A stretch of 64,000 nucleotides of DNA from Fratercula arctica. Taxonomy: Eukaryota > Chordata > Aves > Charadriiformes > Alcidae. The translations under genes and the position numbers were made by a program. The stretch's first letter is position 1. Each line of letters opens with the position of its first letter. The stretch is from assembly GCA_947846985.1 (NCBI GenBank), contig CANTUZ010000001.1:171096447-171160446 (forward strand), read 5' to 3'. Under the pieces are notes generated by a model that saw nothing but the letters and a program-made list of their open reading frames with translations, was not told the origin of the DNA and searched no databases. Shown piece after piece: positions 51,651 through 63,617 of the stretch.

Positions 51651-52709
51651 TTTCAATCCGTGGCAATCTGCAGCCACAGAGGGAGAAAGATGCAAGTGAG
51701 ACATGAAGCCAGAAAAGACCCCTGTCTTCAGCACATGAAACTTTATCCCTGCCCTAAGACCAAACAACTTCCATCTGAGACATCACAATGCTTTATTACT
51801 TCCAGCAAGCTTATCATGCTGAACAAATCAAACCACATTTGTCTGACAGAATCTGATAGCAAAACAATGCTCACTAGCATGTATTACAGTCTCATTCCCT
51901 AGTTCTTAAAGAGTAACCATTATATTGACTTCTTCACTATTATGTTGAGGAATGCCAGAACTAGTGAGCTTTACTGGTCTTCAATTATGTAGGCAATCCT
52001 ACTTGTCCTTTTTGAAGAGTACCATGACCTAGAAATGAAGGTCAGTGGACCACAGGTCTCCCTATGCAACCATTTTACTACTTCTGACTGTTATACAGAC
52101 AGACTGACCTAAAGGGATTTATCCTGGCTTGGTGCTATTTAACATTCAGCTTAAGATACGTAAACAATTTTCACTACTAGAGATGCAATAACATCAGACC
52201 AATAAGAAAGCACTCTGCTGGTTCTGTATCTCTTCATTTGGGCAGATTTAAGAGTGATTAATATTTTTAATTATATTTTGAAAATGATCAGTATTTCTAA
52301 ATTAAAATCAAACCAGAAAAATACAAAAATGGCAAAGAACACCAATCTACCAAAGACGACCCTCATCCTGTGTTGCCTTTTTTTTATCCTGTATCAGCTT
52401 TTACTTGAGAAAAGAGCATGATGTGAACTTGCTGAAAAAGAGGTGGCGGTGGTCAACACAAAATTTTAACAGGTAAATTGCCTTTGAGAAAGTACTGAAA
52501 AGTCTATCCGCTAAATTACAAGATATCACATTCTGCCTTAGGGCAGTTTGCCATTCACCACATGGAGATATATATTACAAAGCCAATGCTTTTGCCAAAC
52601 ATTACCTTAATTGCATCCTTTTAATTATGACCTACTTAGATAGCATTTAAGATTAAACAACTCTGAAAGCTGCCGTGTCTGTGTTTTCACACACGTACCC
52701 CTCCCCTGG

Positions 52710-52845
52710 CACCTGATGCCCAGCCTGTCCCCACGCCTGGCCAAAAACAGGTGGGATGGGGGAGCATCAGGAACACACCCCCGTGTCACCCAGACACGCA
52801 GGGACATCACACCCGCACAGGTGTACGTCACACCTGTCACAGGTG
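52710..52845. promoter_or_regulatory. Cluster of five CAGGTG/CACCTG E-boxes in intron 1
   Basis: Exact hexamers lie at 52710-52715, 52748-52753, 52818-52823, 52831-52836 and 52840-52845, the nearest about 300 bp inside intron 1 from the exon 1 donor. The last three fall within 28 bp, two of them as a near-palindrome. CAGGTG is bound by E-proteins, myogenic bHLH factors and the ZEB/Snail repressors. Function is inferred from motif density only. Confidence 0.5.
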
Positions 52846-53140
52846 ACACAGGCTAACTCCCTTCTCACCCCAACACACTCACCCACGCTGCTTTCAATCG
52901 TTAAGCTTAACCGAGTGTAATCATTAAACCCCTCCGTGCTCTCCAGCCATCTCCTCCATCACCGCCCCCCTGCTGACCACCCCGAATACGTGCTGGGGCG
53001 GTTTGCCGTTAACCAGGCGACCCCCGCACCCAGCACACCCCCGGCCCCTCGGCTGCCACCTCTCCCCGTTACAGCTGGGCTGGGCCCGCCCGGCCCCGGC
53101 CCCGCTCCCCGCCGCCCCGGGGGGACACCGGCAGACTCAC

Positions 53141-53454
53141 CAGCAGGGGCTGCCCGGGCCGCCCCTCTCCAGGGTGCGGGCCCAGGGCTTGTACCACTGG
53201 ATCTGCTCGGCGGCTGCTCCCCAGACCTTCTCGGGCTCCGCCACGGAGGACCTGAAAACCTCCTCATACTCGCCCAGCGCCCGGGAGGAGGCGGCGCGGC
53301 CGCCGGGCTGCGGGCGGCGGGCAGCGGCGGCCCGGCCCGGGAGCGGGCTCCCCGTGTAGGGCCGCCCCGGCCACCGCCAGGCACCGCCGCCCCCACGGCC
53401 CGCCGCCGCCCCGACAAGTTTTGGCAGCGCCGGCAGCCTGCCCAGGAAACCCAT
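53141..53454 (-). CDS. ACSS3: ACSS3 exon 1: start codon, mitochondrial presequence, start of N-terminal domain
   Basis: Encodes residues 1-104 plus two bases of Trp105. The ATG at 53454-53452 has a strong initiation context (A at -3, G at +4), and an in-frame TGA lies 15 bases upstream, so it is the first possible start in this frame. Residues 1-60 are rich in Arg, Ala, Gly and Pro with almost no acidic residues, as expected of a cleaved mitochondrial targeting peptide. From about residue 62 the sequence becomes family-like, with an EYEEVFRSSV segment and AAEQIQWYKPW, the conserved start of acetyl-CoA-synthetase-type proteins. The donor is GTGAGT from 53140. Reading past it hits a stop at once (TGA, 53139-53137), which supports the splice site. 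The exon is very GC-rich and lies inside the CpG island. The presequence itself is poorly conserved, so the start rests on context and reading frame. Confidence 0.93.
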
Positions 53455-53688
53455 TTTCGGCGGCCTTCAAGTGAGAGGAGCCACACGTTAAGGTTCCAAA
53501 AAGCTCCCGGAGGGCACAAGACGGAGCGGCGGCGGCGGCGGCAGCTCCCCGGGGTGGCGGGGCTGCCCTCACGGCGGTCCGAACCGCCCCCGCCCCGCGC
53601 TGCGGCGCTGCACCCCGGACGCCGGCTGCGCTCGCCAGCAGTCGTGGGGGCGCGGAAGCGGCTGCGAGGAAGGCGGCAAGAGTCGCGG

Positions 53689-53729
53689 CCGGGGCCGGGG
53701 CCGGGGCCGGGGCCGGGGCCGGGGCCGGG
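53689..53729. repeat. GGGGCC hexanucleotide repeat (6.8 units) in the promoter CpG island
   Basis: Six perfect CCGGGG units followed by CCGGG, about 235 bp upstream of the ACSS3 start codon, in the likely promoter or 5' UTR. The G-rich strand is the plus strand, antisense to ACSS3; the ACSS3 strand carries CCCCGG. Four or more G-runs in this spacing can form G-quadruplexes. The unit is the same as in human C9orf72, but the copy number is short and the locus unrelated. Confidence 0.97.
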
Positions 53730-56700
53730 CGAGCGGCGGCCGGTGCCGAGTCCCGTTGAGGCGCGGGCGGGCGCCATGTCGGGGCGGGCGGCCCTGTCAG
53801 CGCCTGGCCGCGACCGACGGCGGAGGGAGGCTGAGAAAGGAGAAACGGAGAATTTGAGCTTATTTTTGACTTAACGATTCGCGCGACGTGTAGCCGTAAC
53901 ACTCCTCGAGTGTGTATTTTGAGAGACGTTCTTGCTTTGAGAAAACTTCCCCGCGATAAAATGAGGCGTCCCGTTTGTACCAGGAGAAAAAGTTTATTCT
54001 GTTTTCCGTGAGACCTCCGTAATCTGTAGTGGATCTTCTGATTTGCTCATTTTGACATATATTTAGAAACCCTTCCCGAGTTTCGGTGGTAATGTTTCAG
54101 AGTATTATAATGCACAAGTCAACTAAGACACCAGCTTCAAAGATCTTTTTTTGTCCCTTAAGAAATTATTTTGGTGCTATAATAGGTCTATCCATTACAA
54201 GTCTCTCAATAAATCCTTCCTGCAGTCACATTATAGGAAATGTCATATGGCTAAGGGGAAGTCTATAATGTGTTTCATATTCACAGTCAACTTGGGCATC
54301 TGGTACCTGACTCTTGTTGAATTAGTGCAATAGGAACATAACAATATATCACACCTCAAGGAATAAGGGGATGAGAACTAGACTGTTCACCCACTACATT
54401 AGGTTTAATACTTGAAATCAGTTTCTTACCCCATCTCAGAAAAAAAGAGGGGTGGAGGATTTGGCCTATGGGGTTCAAGTTCATCAGAACTTCTAGGTCA
54501 CCTTCAAAATCACTGAAAATTGTGATGGAAACATGACTATAATTTTTTTGGTGTCTGCTCCGAAATCAGCACACGCAGCCTTAGACTTGAGGGTGTTCAT
54601 GAGCCCACGATGTGGCTGAATCCAGTGCAACGACTGTCGACCTGAGGTGTGCAACCGGTGGACTTAATGAGAGGTATCAATTGCCTCTGACAAATTTGTG
54701 AATCCCACTCCCCCAAATCAAACTGTTAGGGGCACATTATGTCCACTCCTGAGGAGCAACCCCACCTATTAATTTACAAGCTACCGTCTTTGGATCACCA
54801 ACACTTTGATGCCCATCTAGTTAGGAAGGGACCCATAACAACTGGATGCAGCCAGTCTCTGGGTGGTGATAGCAATCTGTTTCTGAGCTGGAACAGCATC
54901 TGTCTTTTCTCTACTAGGGAGAAAACTGTGAGGCTAGGCTAGCTAAAATACAGGCACTAACACTGAAAGAAGTATCCTGAGATTTTAACACCTAACGGGT
55001 TGTGTCTGGTGATGCCAAATATTTCTTGTGGTGTGGAAGAGCAATGCTAACCATTTTTCCACTCTGTCCATAGCGCGTGTGAAGGTATAAGCATTTGGCA
55101 AAGGAATTGTCATCGCAACAGTAAACACTGGTATTCATTTTGAATATATACCCTACTAGAAATTATACACCAGGGGTGTAGGGGATACAGATGAACTTAA
55201 TCGGAACATGAAGTGCATTAAATTCCTATTTTAGCTAACATCCTAATATCTGTTTCCTGAAGGAATATTTCTAATGAGTATCTGTGGAACATACTTCATT
55301 AATTAAACTCATCACAGCCCATACTGATATCTGAAAGGGTAAAGAAAGGATTGCTAGTTCTCCCAATGGCATGCTAGTAATTTAAGGTTCACTTGCAAAT
55401 GCTGTTGTAGCAGATTTCTGAATTGATGAATTTTGCCTCTAAGGATTTTTTTCTTTTTTGCAAAACTTTATGCTTCTGAAATTCACACTCAACAAAGAAT
55501 TTTGAAGAAATGCCAAGTGATTACCCTTGTAGCTGTAGACTTCATTGAAAAACATGTATGTTTCTAGGCATAGATCTAGCAAAGAACAAACTGTGAAACG
55601 TGGCCTGGGTACTTCTGCAATTGCAAAATAATTTATCTGAAGCCTTTCTTTTGTTTAAAAAAGCATTTTTTTCCACAACTGTATCCTTTGGTGTAAGGCA
55701 TGCATGTTTGAAGATATACGCATGTTGAAAAAAGATTAGCAGAAAAGCATTACAAATATCATCTCCTGTACACGAAATGCTCCAGCTGTCCTAGTGTACA
55801 AGGCTTCCAAACTTTGGTAATTCAAAATTCAGTTAAAGTCCTTTTGTAAGCACAAAGTAAAACTGTAGTTAAAGAATTAGTACATATTTTAAATCCTTTT
55901 GCTATGGTTCTGTACCACCGTTTGTCGAACTCTTAGGCTGTATCTATCCCAAAGAACTGTCAGTCTTGCAGGAATAAGTATCACTGTCCTGTATACCACT
56001 GATGTCTAAAACATAAAGGCAGTCACAGTTTTCTACAATGTGCAGTAGTGTGCAGAGTTAAGTTCAAGTCAAAATAAACTTTTCCATCTTCCTGAAAGGT
56101 GACTGAAGTAGTAGTAGTAACCGGCACCTTCTAAGGTACATAAATAGATAGAATTATTCTTCCAGTTTAATAACCATTACTTGAAATCCACTAAAAATCT
56201 TGTACAGTATTCAAAATAATTAAATTATTATTTCAAAAAAATACATATTTTGATAAAACTTTTCAAGCAGATATTTTGGCTATTTTTAGTGAATATAGAA
56301 GATGGCATGGCTTGTCCTGCAATAGTAAGATCTGGTCGTAGGGAAAACCAAACCAAAACGAAACAAGCAAACAAAACCAAAACAAACAAACCCCCCCACA
56401 GAAATACCTGTATTCACCACTCTTCTTTGTTTGATTGCTGCCTTCCAGCCTAAAGATGCCTTCATGTCAGAGATTTTCCAAATAATTAGTTTTTGCAGCA
56501 CTCAGAATAGTAATGCAGTGCAGAAATCAATGTGTCCACAGTGGATCACCCGCCTGCCTGCTGAAGTGCTGGGAATTCATGACCTTCTGTTTATTTCTGT
56601 CTTCTGGAAATGAGTGCGTAGTGTGCTGGGAGACAAACGATGAAAACTTATAAAAATGCTAAAATATCTGTCTCTGCAGGGAGAAGGCACTTTTTACAGA

Positions 56701-59274
56701 CTTCTGGAAAGCGCTGAAATGAAAATCTGACTCAATCCAGGTGAGAATGAGTTAGAGATCCTCTGGGATGAAAATGTGATTTTAGTACCAATTATTATTG
56801 ATGTTATTATTTGATTCCTCCCTGAGGAGGTCTTACAGTTCAGGACAACCTGTATTTCATCCATATTTTTCCAGATCTAAGTTCTGTTTCAGAAAGCTTC
56901 TTGGGCATATGCTCTAGCTTTATTCATGTAGGTAGTCTTACTCACAGGAGACCCTGCTAAATCTGAATCAAATGTTCAGACAGGTTTGATAAAACTCTGC
57001 TGGGCAATGAACTGTTATACTTTTAAGTTCTAAGAAGACTTCGAAAATGTGAGAAACAAAACCAGATAGATAATGGGGATTTCTTACTTTAAAAAAAAAT
57101 ACTAAAAAAACCAACACACCACCTAACAAATCAAGTACATGAAAGCAAAATAGTTTCATGCAAAAGCAAAATTTTTGATATGTCCTTCAGTATTTAGGCA
57201 CGCTTGAGGAGAAGAGTCCATGGTAAATTCCATAGAGGACAAGTAAAATTTTAGCTTCTGCTTTGCATTTCTGCTGCTGTGGATTTAACTTACAAGCTTG
57301 ATGATGTAATTTTATAAAGACTGCCATTGAACTTTGATTTTTAGGTAATTCATGTCACTGAGCTGCCCAGCTTCCTGAAATTGCAGATTATCGATTATTT
57401 GTCTCTACAAGAGTAAAATCTGCTGTTTTATCCAAAGCTGTTCCTGTTTCTTTGATATGCCTCTACCACCATTTTCCAGATCACTGCATCAGAACCATCA
57501 CAGGCACAAGCACTGTTATTACAAAATGTTCAACGTTCAATATATATTCTTTGAAGGGGACAAAAGGACTTCAGGCACTGGCATTCTTATTGATGTTCCT
57601 TTTAAACTTGATAACAAAAATAGCCATGGATTTCACAACTGTTTTTTTTTTACGGAGAAAGTTGTCTTTTTCACAGATCTAAGAAAGAGTCCACTAGCCC
57701 TCTGTCTAAGTTTTAATGTCACTATTGGCATAAAAATAAAGTAATTTTAGAACTGCCTGTTATATCAATATTTCTTATCAGCAACACTTTCTCAAATTGA
57801 GAATACAGCCCCAGAAGTATGAAGAAGTTAGCCACTACTGGAGAAACTCTATGCTTAAAATTTGCAATGACTCTAAGTCCTATTTTCAACCTTCCTTGCC
57901 TAAGATGAAACAGGAAAGCTGTTTTTTCCAAGAATATCCAGACTTGCCTGGGTTTAAGGTAGAGACATACTGTCTTCTGTCTTGGAGGGACTGAGGAGGG
58001 TGAGGGGGATATGGCTTGTATGTAACTAAGATGGAAAGAAAAAGAAAAAGGCATATGCTTGACATTTTTCAGAACAATACCTAAAATCTAGTACTTAGCT
58101 GCTTTCGTACTTAAAGCTCTGCATTTTGCACGAGAGGTCTGAGTACGTGAGGAGTGCACAACTTGCATTATTGGCTGGGCTGAAGACTCCTAGGATGCTC
58201 CTAGGAGGATGGAGTTAGTTGGCACAGGTTTAGTATTTATCTTGCTGCCTGTCATATCCCTCTGCAAGAAGCTATCAATTGTATTGCAAAGGCAGCAAAC
58301 TTGCCTAGGAGCCTGGTCCATGGCAAATTATGGATCAACATATTAGTATATACTGAAGGGTCTGTTTTTCTGTAATTGATGTTGGCTTAGTCTGTTCCAT
58401 TTCTGGTTATCTCCCAAAGTTTCATTCTTGCAATCCCATTCTCAACAGTTGCTGGATTTTGTCCTTGTGACATATTTCACGATCCGTCTTCCACTACATA
58501 ACTACATGCACCGCATGACAAGAAAAGCTAATGTTCAAACACTGTGGCAATATGCTGATTTAGTTCATCTGCAGAATTATTGTGCAAGCAAACCAGAAAT
58601 TAACACCTAAATTGACTAAGTGCAAAGTCAATAGCATATTTCATTACAACTGTCATTTATTTGTGCGCTATATTTTTAAGAATGCAAGTTCATCCAGAGC
58701 CATACAAAAAATAATTCTGTGAATTTCTTGAATGATCCCAGTTTTGAGCAGCTCAGACTGGTGAAGAATGGATGAAATTTCACAGCAGCTTAGGGAAAAA
58801 ATAGTAGCTGTCACTCAGTTTGCCCCAAATAACATCAGTAATAATCTCTGGAAGTAGCTTTTTCTATAGCTCATCTTGCAAATTAGCATGTCACAGAATT
58901 CTGGAAGAGTCTAAATAAGAAAAATAGGCATGAATTCAGGCCCAAGAATCATTTTATGGAGCAGAAAAACTCTTATTGGTAAGCCAGCACCAAAACCGTG
59001 TGTCCAAATACATTCAGTTGTACATTCAAGTCCACATTTCCACATGGCCACACTCTCTTATGGTGCTGAACTAGGCTGCCAGGCATTTCCATTTGCACCC
59101 TCCTAAGTACCATTCCACAATTAAGTTTCATGACTATGGGGATTTTAGATTGCAAGGTAAAATTTTAGACTCATTAAATCTAGAGGCCAAAAGTCATTGA
59201 TTATAACAGAGGCTACATGCCCACCCTTAAGATGCTTTTTTTATTAATTTGCAGTCTCTATAGCTATTTACAGT

Positions 59275-59343
59275 TTATTGAGTATAAGTTGAGTATGTTG
59301 AGTATAAATATAATATATTTATTTACAGTATATTGAGTATAGC
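59275..59343 (+). repeat. Short degenerate tandem repeat (TTGAGTATA)
   Basis: Several copies of TTGAGTATA or TTGAGTATG, separated by AT-rich spacers. A small local duplication. Confidence 0.75.
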
Positions 59344-60504
59344 TGATTCATAGACACTGATCCTACTTTTCACACATCAAGCAGAAATTCAAGGTAAAAG
59401 GCAGTGAAGAATCTTCTGCCATCAGATAACCTATTTAAGTAAGCTCTCTAGAACTGGAAAAAGGCAGGAAAACCAATTTCTCTGTCAAATCAGTATCACA
59501 GAAGTGAAATTCAATGACGCAGACATCCCGAATTGAAACCTGGTCATTTGCCTTATCACTGATGTCCTATTTTTCCTTCTCCAAGCACCCTGAAGTTTAC
59601 TTATAGTACCTACACAATTCTGCCTTTTCAGGATCAAAGGAAGGAATTTCAACACGCACACTGCATGTTCAAATATTTGCTCACTCCGGTTAAAGGAAAG
59701 CAGTGAATGACTTCTAGGTACATGTTTTAGATAGTGCACCATATTGGATCTTCAAGATTGGTTTTTCAGTAATAGCTTTAGGGGGCTTATACACAATATT
59801 TCTGCTCACTGGAATAGCTGGGTTACTTATAAATCTAAAGGACACTCATCTGGTTCTTGCGCAGTTATCCAGCGTATGTATTTGGGATTATATAACAAAT
59901 GATATTTTACTGTGTAATTTAAGAGCAGAGGCTAAATTTCCCACTCATTTCTAAGGTCTAGATCTCAAGCGAACTCTTCTAAAGCCATGTAGTTGATCAC
60001 AGCCTTTGAGAAGACTGAATTCATGAATATTTGTGTGAAATGTTTAGATGTGCATTACAAAGGGAGCTTAAGCATCCAATGTGAGGTTGGGAAATTGTTA
60101 GAACTTTAGAGAAAATTCTTATGGGCTATACCCGAACAAATTGCTGTATTGGCTGGCAAACCCCAAATGGCCCATTTAAATTGTCATCTCCATGTATAAT
60201 GGTCTTTAGAAACCAGAGTCCAAAGTTTGACTTCTTGGCTTCTGGGAATATTAGGCCAGCAAAACCAATGTTGAGGCTTTACATCTCATGGTGAATATAA
60301 AAAAAAATCCTTGAGTAAAAGCTGAGTCCTTACTTTTTAAATAGATTTGTTTTTCATCTCACGTAAAAATTTTACATGGACTCATTAACAACTGAAAATA
60401 ATTTTAATATGCAGTTAATACTTTGATATTTTAAAAAGTCTCTTTTCTTGTAAAGAGCTACCCTGAAGGATGGTTCTCCCTCTAGAGAACACTATATTTC
60501 ATAC

Positions 60505-60532
60505 AAAACAAACAAACAAACAAACAAAAAAA
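60505..60532 (+). repeat. (AAAC)n microsatellite
   Basis: Six or so AAAC units followed by an A run. Ordinary simple repeat. Confidence 0.9.
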
Positions 60533-63500
60533 GCATCCTTCCTTGTAACAATTGGAAAAGCCAGATGGCATCTTCTGTAAAATTCAGTTCCCAAAAAGAT
60601 GACCTATTTTCTTGACAGATAACATATTGAATGAACAATGAACTCCCAGGATTCTATTTTCCCAATAACAATATTTGCTCCCTTTTTATACTGTTTATAG
60701 TTTGCTACTAAATGTCTTCTTTCCTTTCAGTTTAAGTATTGGTAAATCTGGAAAACAAAAGCTAAAAATCTGTCTCCTGGCATTCTGGCACTAACATAGA
60801 CGTGACAGTAGATAAAACGTCATGAATAAAATAGAAAAGCTTGCCGTTTCTGCTTGCTAACTGCACCATAACCAAATATCACAAGGTTCAATATTAATGC
60901 CTGTACAAACAATTTAGACCCTGTGAGCTGCACAATCTCTGACCAATCTGAACTACTTTTTAAATTTTAACAAAGAAGTTGTTATAAATAATATGAAACT
61001 CTTGAGGGTATTCTCTGAGTCTAATCTGATCAGCCCTTACTTTCTATTTCTGGCAATCAGGGGTTTTGAACACTAGGAAAAATTATGAATACCAGATCAT
61101 CTCTCCTTACAAAGCTAACAACATGCACATGCATAGGTTAACTTTTTTAGAACAATTACAGAGTGTTTTTTAGTATCATCATTACCTAGTTTCTTACAGG
61201 GTTTTATCAGTCTTAAAAATCTTCAGATCCAAGAATCCCCATGAATGGAAAAATATTTCAATTTTCTTTACATTTCTTTTACATTTTAGTAATGAAACAG
61301 CCTGACTAAACAGAAAGGATAGTAAAATACATGGATGAATTTAAAGAGCTAAATTGATTTTAAATAAAGTTAATCAGAGAAACAAGTAGTTCTTCATAAA
61401 CTTTGATTATTTGTGGCAGTGACAGTCTTATTTTCCTGGCAGATCCAAACATAAGAACAAAATCACAGTCTCACAACCAATACATTTATTTCCAGCCATC
61501 AGATCAAGGATGTATTAGGGTAAGGATCAATCCCCTCTGATTTACATCGCAATACCTGTAATGCCAATTCAAGCAACAGGCTTGCCTGCAGACTAAACAA
61601 TTGAAAAACAGTCATTATCCTCAGCCTTACTCTTCGGTATAATTCCATTGTAATTTCAATGATGATAGTTCGGAAGAAAAAAATCCTTCCTCTTTATATG
61701 CTTGAATATTTTTGCATACATTTTCAAGGCTTTTAGAATTTTTGCAAGGTTACCTCTAGATCTATGAACATTTTGCAAGAGCACATTTTAATGAGGAAAA
61801 AAAGGCACTGTAATATATAGAATGCAAACAAGTGACAAAATCACAAGCATTAGTTTCGTTAATAACTTGTTTGCATCTTAGCCAAAGAAAGAATTACTCC
61901 ATTATAACATGTCTTCACAGATAGTGGCTGTCAGATTTTGGTTTCTCTGTGTACTTCCTACTTCGTTAGGATTAGGTAGTGTCACACAACAATAAAAGAA
62001 TAAAAGAATAAAAAGCAGACTCCAGTACAACTTCAATTTAACAACCTATCCAAACATGAAATTTCATTTTCTGTCACAAACTTATCAATAAAGCAAAGAA
62101 ATGCCAATTCCACTTTCCATATTCCTTACACATTTGAAGCTACAGACAGAAAGCTCCCTATGACAGAATTGTTTATGATCCAATTTCACCCATTCAGTTA
62201 GGCAGAATGTCTCATCTCTTCCATTTTTTTCCAGCTACACTAACCTTTTGGGTCTCCTCTCTGACAGAGTTCAGTTTTGGCATTATTTTCTTGCCCTCTG
62301 AGGGCTTAAAGACCAACTCCTTGTCACTGAACTAGTATATACGCTACTCTTTAGAGCATTTTGTGGTCAAGTTCAAATTGTTCTCTTCAGCTTTGGTTTC
62401 TGTGAGTCAATTCCACCTCTGGAGCTCTGACTTTTGATGTATTGCAAATGGTCATCATTGCAGTGCAGAGAAAAATACAAAGGCTTGAATATGCCTCTGA
62501 ACACTTTCCATATATTCAAAATTAACTACATATTTGACATGTCAAAATTTTGCCAGCTGAAATTTAAATGTCAAGGTAATAGATAATAGATAATAATTTT
62601 GCATTTTGAATGGCTTCATTTGAGGACTATAACTATCCTATAAATATTAATGAATTTATTTTCTGAGTAACCCAGTGAGATAGTATGCATTAGAACCACA
62701 CTTACACTAGGGTGAAGTAAAACATTAAATACTACAGTGTTATATGAATATAGCTCCACTTGCTATAATATTTTGTTCCCAATTTACAATCATCACAAAC
62801 TAAAACAGATCAGGCACTGCTCCCTAGCCAAAATGAAACAGGAAGTCTTATGTCTAAGAAAACATTTAGTTATGTATCCAAATAAATATTTAGGCAGAGT
62901 CTCTGCATTTAAATTCAGGAGATGGATCAGAGAAAGCCCCGAGGTACGATAGACTATGCTACCACATCGCCCAGTAAGGTTACTGGTGGCATCAAACTTA
63001 TGGGATACCTAGACCCTTCCCAAAGGCATTAGGTCACCTAAGTTGGGCATCTGAATTGCTCCCTAACTTTATCTCCTGCTGTATGAGCAGGCTATTCAGA
63101 TACAACCCAGGCTGTGGACAATAGTACCACCTCCTTCTCTTCCACCATTAACAGCAGTGAGGCCTCTTCAGTTACTTGAAAAAACTTTTGCACACATTGA
63201 TTTTTCAAGACGAGATTTGAGGGTCAAAAAACAACGGCAGCATCCAACCACAGCCTTGACCTGGGTGTCTAAATTCCAGGAGCAGGGAGGGAAAGGGAAC
63301 TCAGGCATAGATTTCTACTCATTGATTCCTTTTGGGTCTCTGTCTGAAGAAAGTAAAGATATAAGCATGAAGGAAAATCTTTGTCAATTAAAGAAGCCTG
63401 AGTTTCTGTAAATCAAAAATAACTAAAGGAGTACTTTGTCAGTCTGAAGCGGCTCCAGCTCACACCTCCTCTCTCCTAATTTCCATAGCTAACCTGTGCG

Positions 63501-63617
63501 TGTGAAGGGGAGTCAGGACAGGAGGAAGAAGCCAGCCTCATTTTGTTGTCCAAGAGTAGGACAGTGACTTGGAGATAGGAGCTGTGTTCGCATTCCAGGC
63601 TTAGGTCTCAGGGTTAT

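Larger units (their letters stand above)
45356..53140 (-). other. ACSS3 intron 1
   Basis: An intron of 7785 bp. It includes an old CR1 relic (48938-49075), an unexplained segment open on both strands (49213-49560), a plus CR1 (49875-50982), a minus CR1 (51334-51650), a CT microsatellite at 51008-51021 and the E-box cluster next to the CpG island. 45360-48930 is AT-rich with nothing recognised. Confidence 0.85.
405..53454 (-). other. ACSS3: ACSS3 gene, coding exons 1-9 (3' part outside window)
   Basis: Gene-level entry. The gene runs right to left; nine exons in the window give 314+145+189+135+141+81+96+152+104 = 1357 coding bases, 452 codons plus one base, with every splice phase compatible and no stop. 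The protein matches ACSS3 as I know it from mammals, including exon 3 [10 protein letters not shown], exon 5 YTSGTTGLPK, exon 7 [20 protein letters not shown] and exon 9 DHWWQT. ACSS3 is a mitochondrial acyl-CoA synthetase that converts short-chain acids, especially propionate, with ATP and CoA into acyl-CoA, AMP and pyrophosphate. It belongs to the adenylate-forming ANL superfamily. The family is about 680 residues long, so roughly 230 C-terminal residues (rest of the AMP-binding domain and the mobile C-terminal domain) lie left of position 1. ACSS1 and ACSS2 are the alternatives, but the segment-by-segment match favours ACSS3. Confidence 0.96.
52930..53890. promoter_or_regulatory. ACSS3: CpG island and probable ACSS3 promoter
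   Basis: The block is strikingly GC- and CpG-rich against an AT-rich background and contains exon 1 and the sequence upstream of it. GC boxes (Sp1-type) are visible around 53584-53598 and at 53781. No TATA box was seen at a sensible distance from the start codon. This is the typical arrangement of a broad housekeeping vertebrate promoter, with transcription starting leftward somewhere between about 53460 and 53880. The exact start site cannot be read from the sequence. Long open frames on both strands here follow from GC richness and are not genes. Confidence 0.85.

Noticed and set aside
52936..53874. Plus-strand 312-codon ORF and minus-strand 272- and 212-codon ORFs around exon 1
   Set aside because: They result from few stop codons in the very GC-rich CpG island, are low-complexity (Pro/Gly/Arg/Ala) and overlap the true ACSS3 exon 1 in other frames.
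54540..54760. Compositionally distinct stretch considered as an LTR or SINE
   Set aside because: No terminal motifs, tail, A/B boxes or second copy in the window.
63000..63600. Possible LIN7A or other upstream gene exon, or an old sauropsid repeat (TAGGTCACCTAAG-like phrase)
   Set aside because: No LIN7A-like coding sequence found, and the short phrase alone is too little to assign a repeat family.
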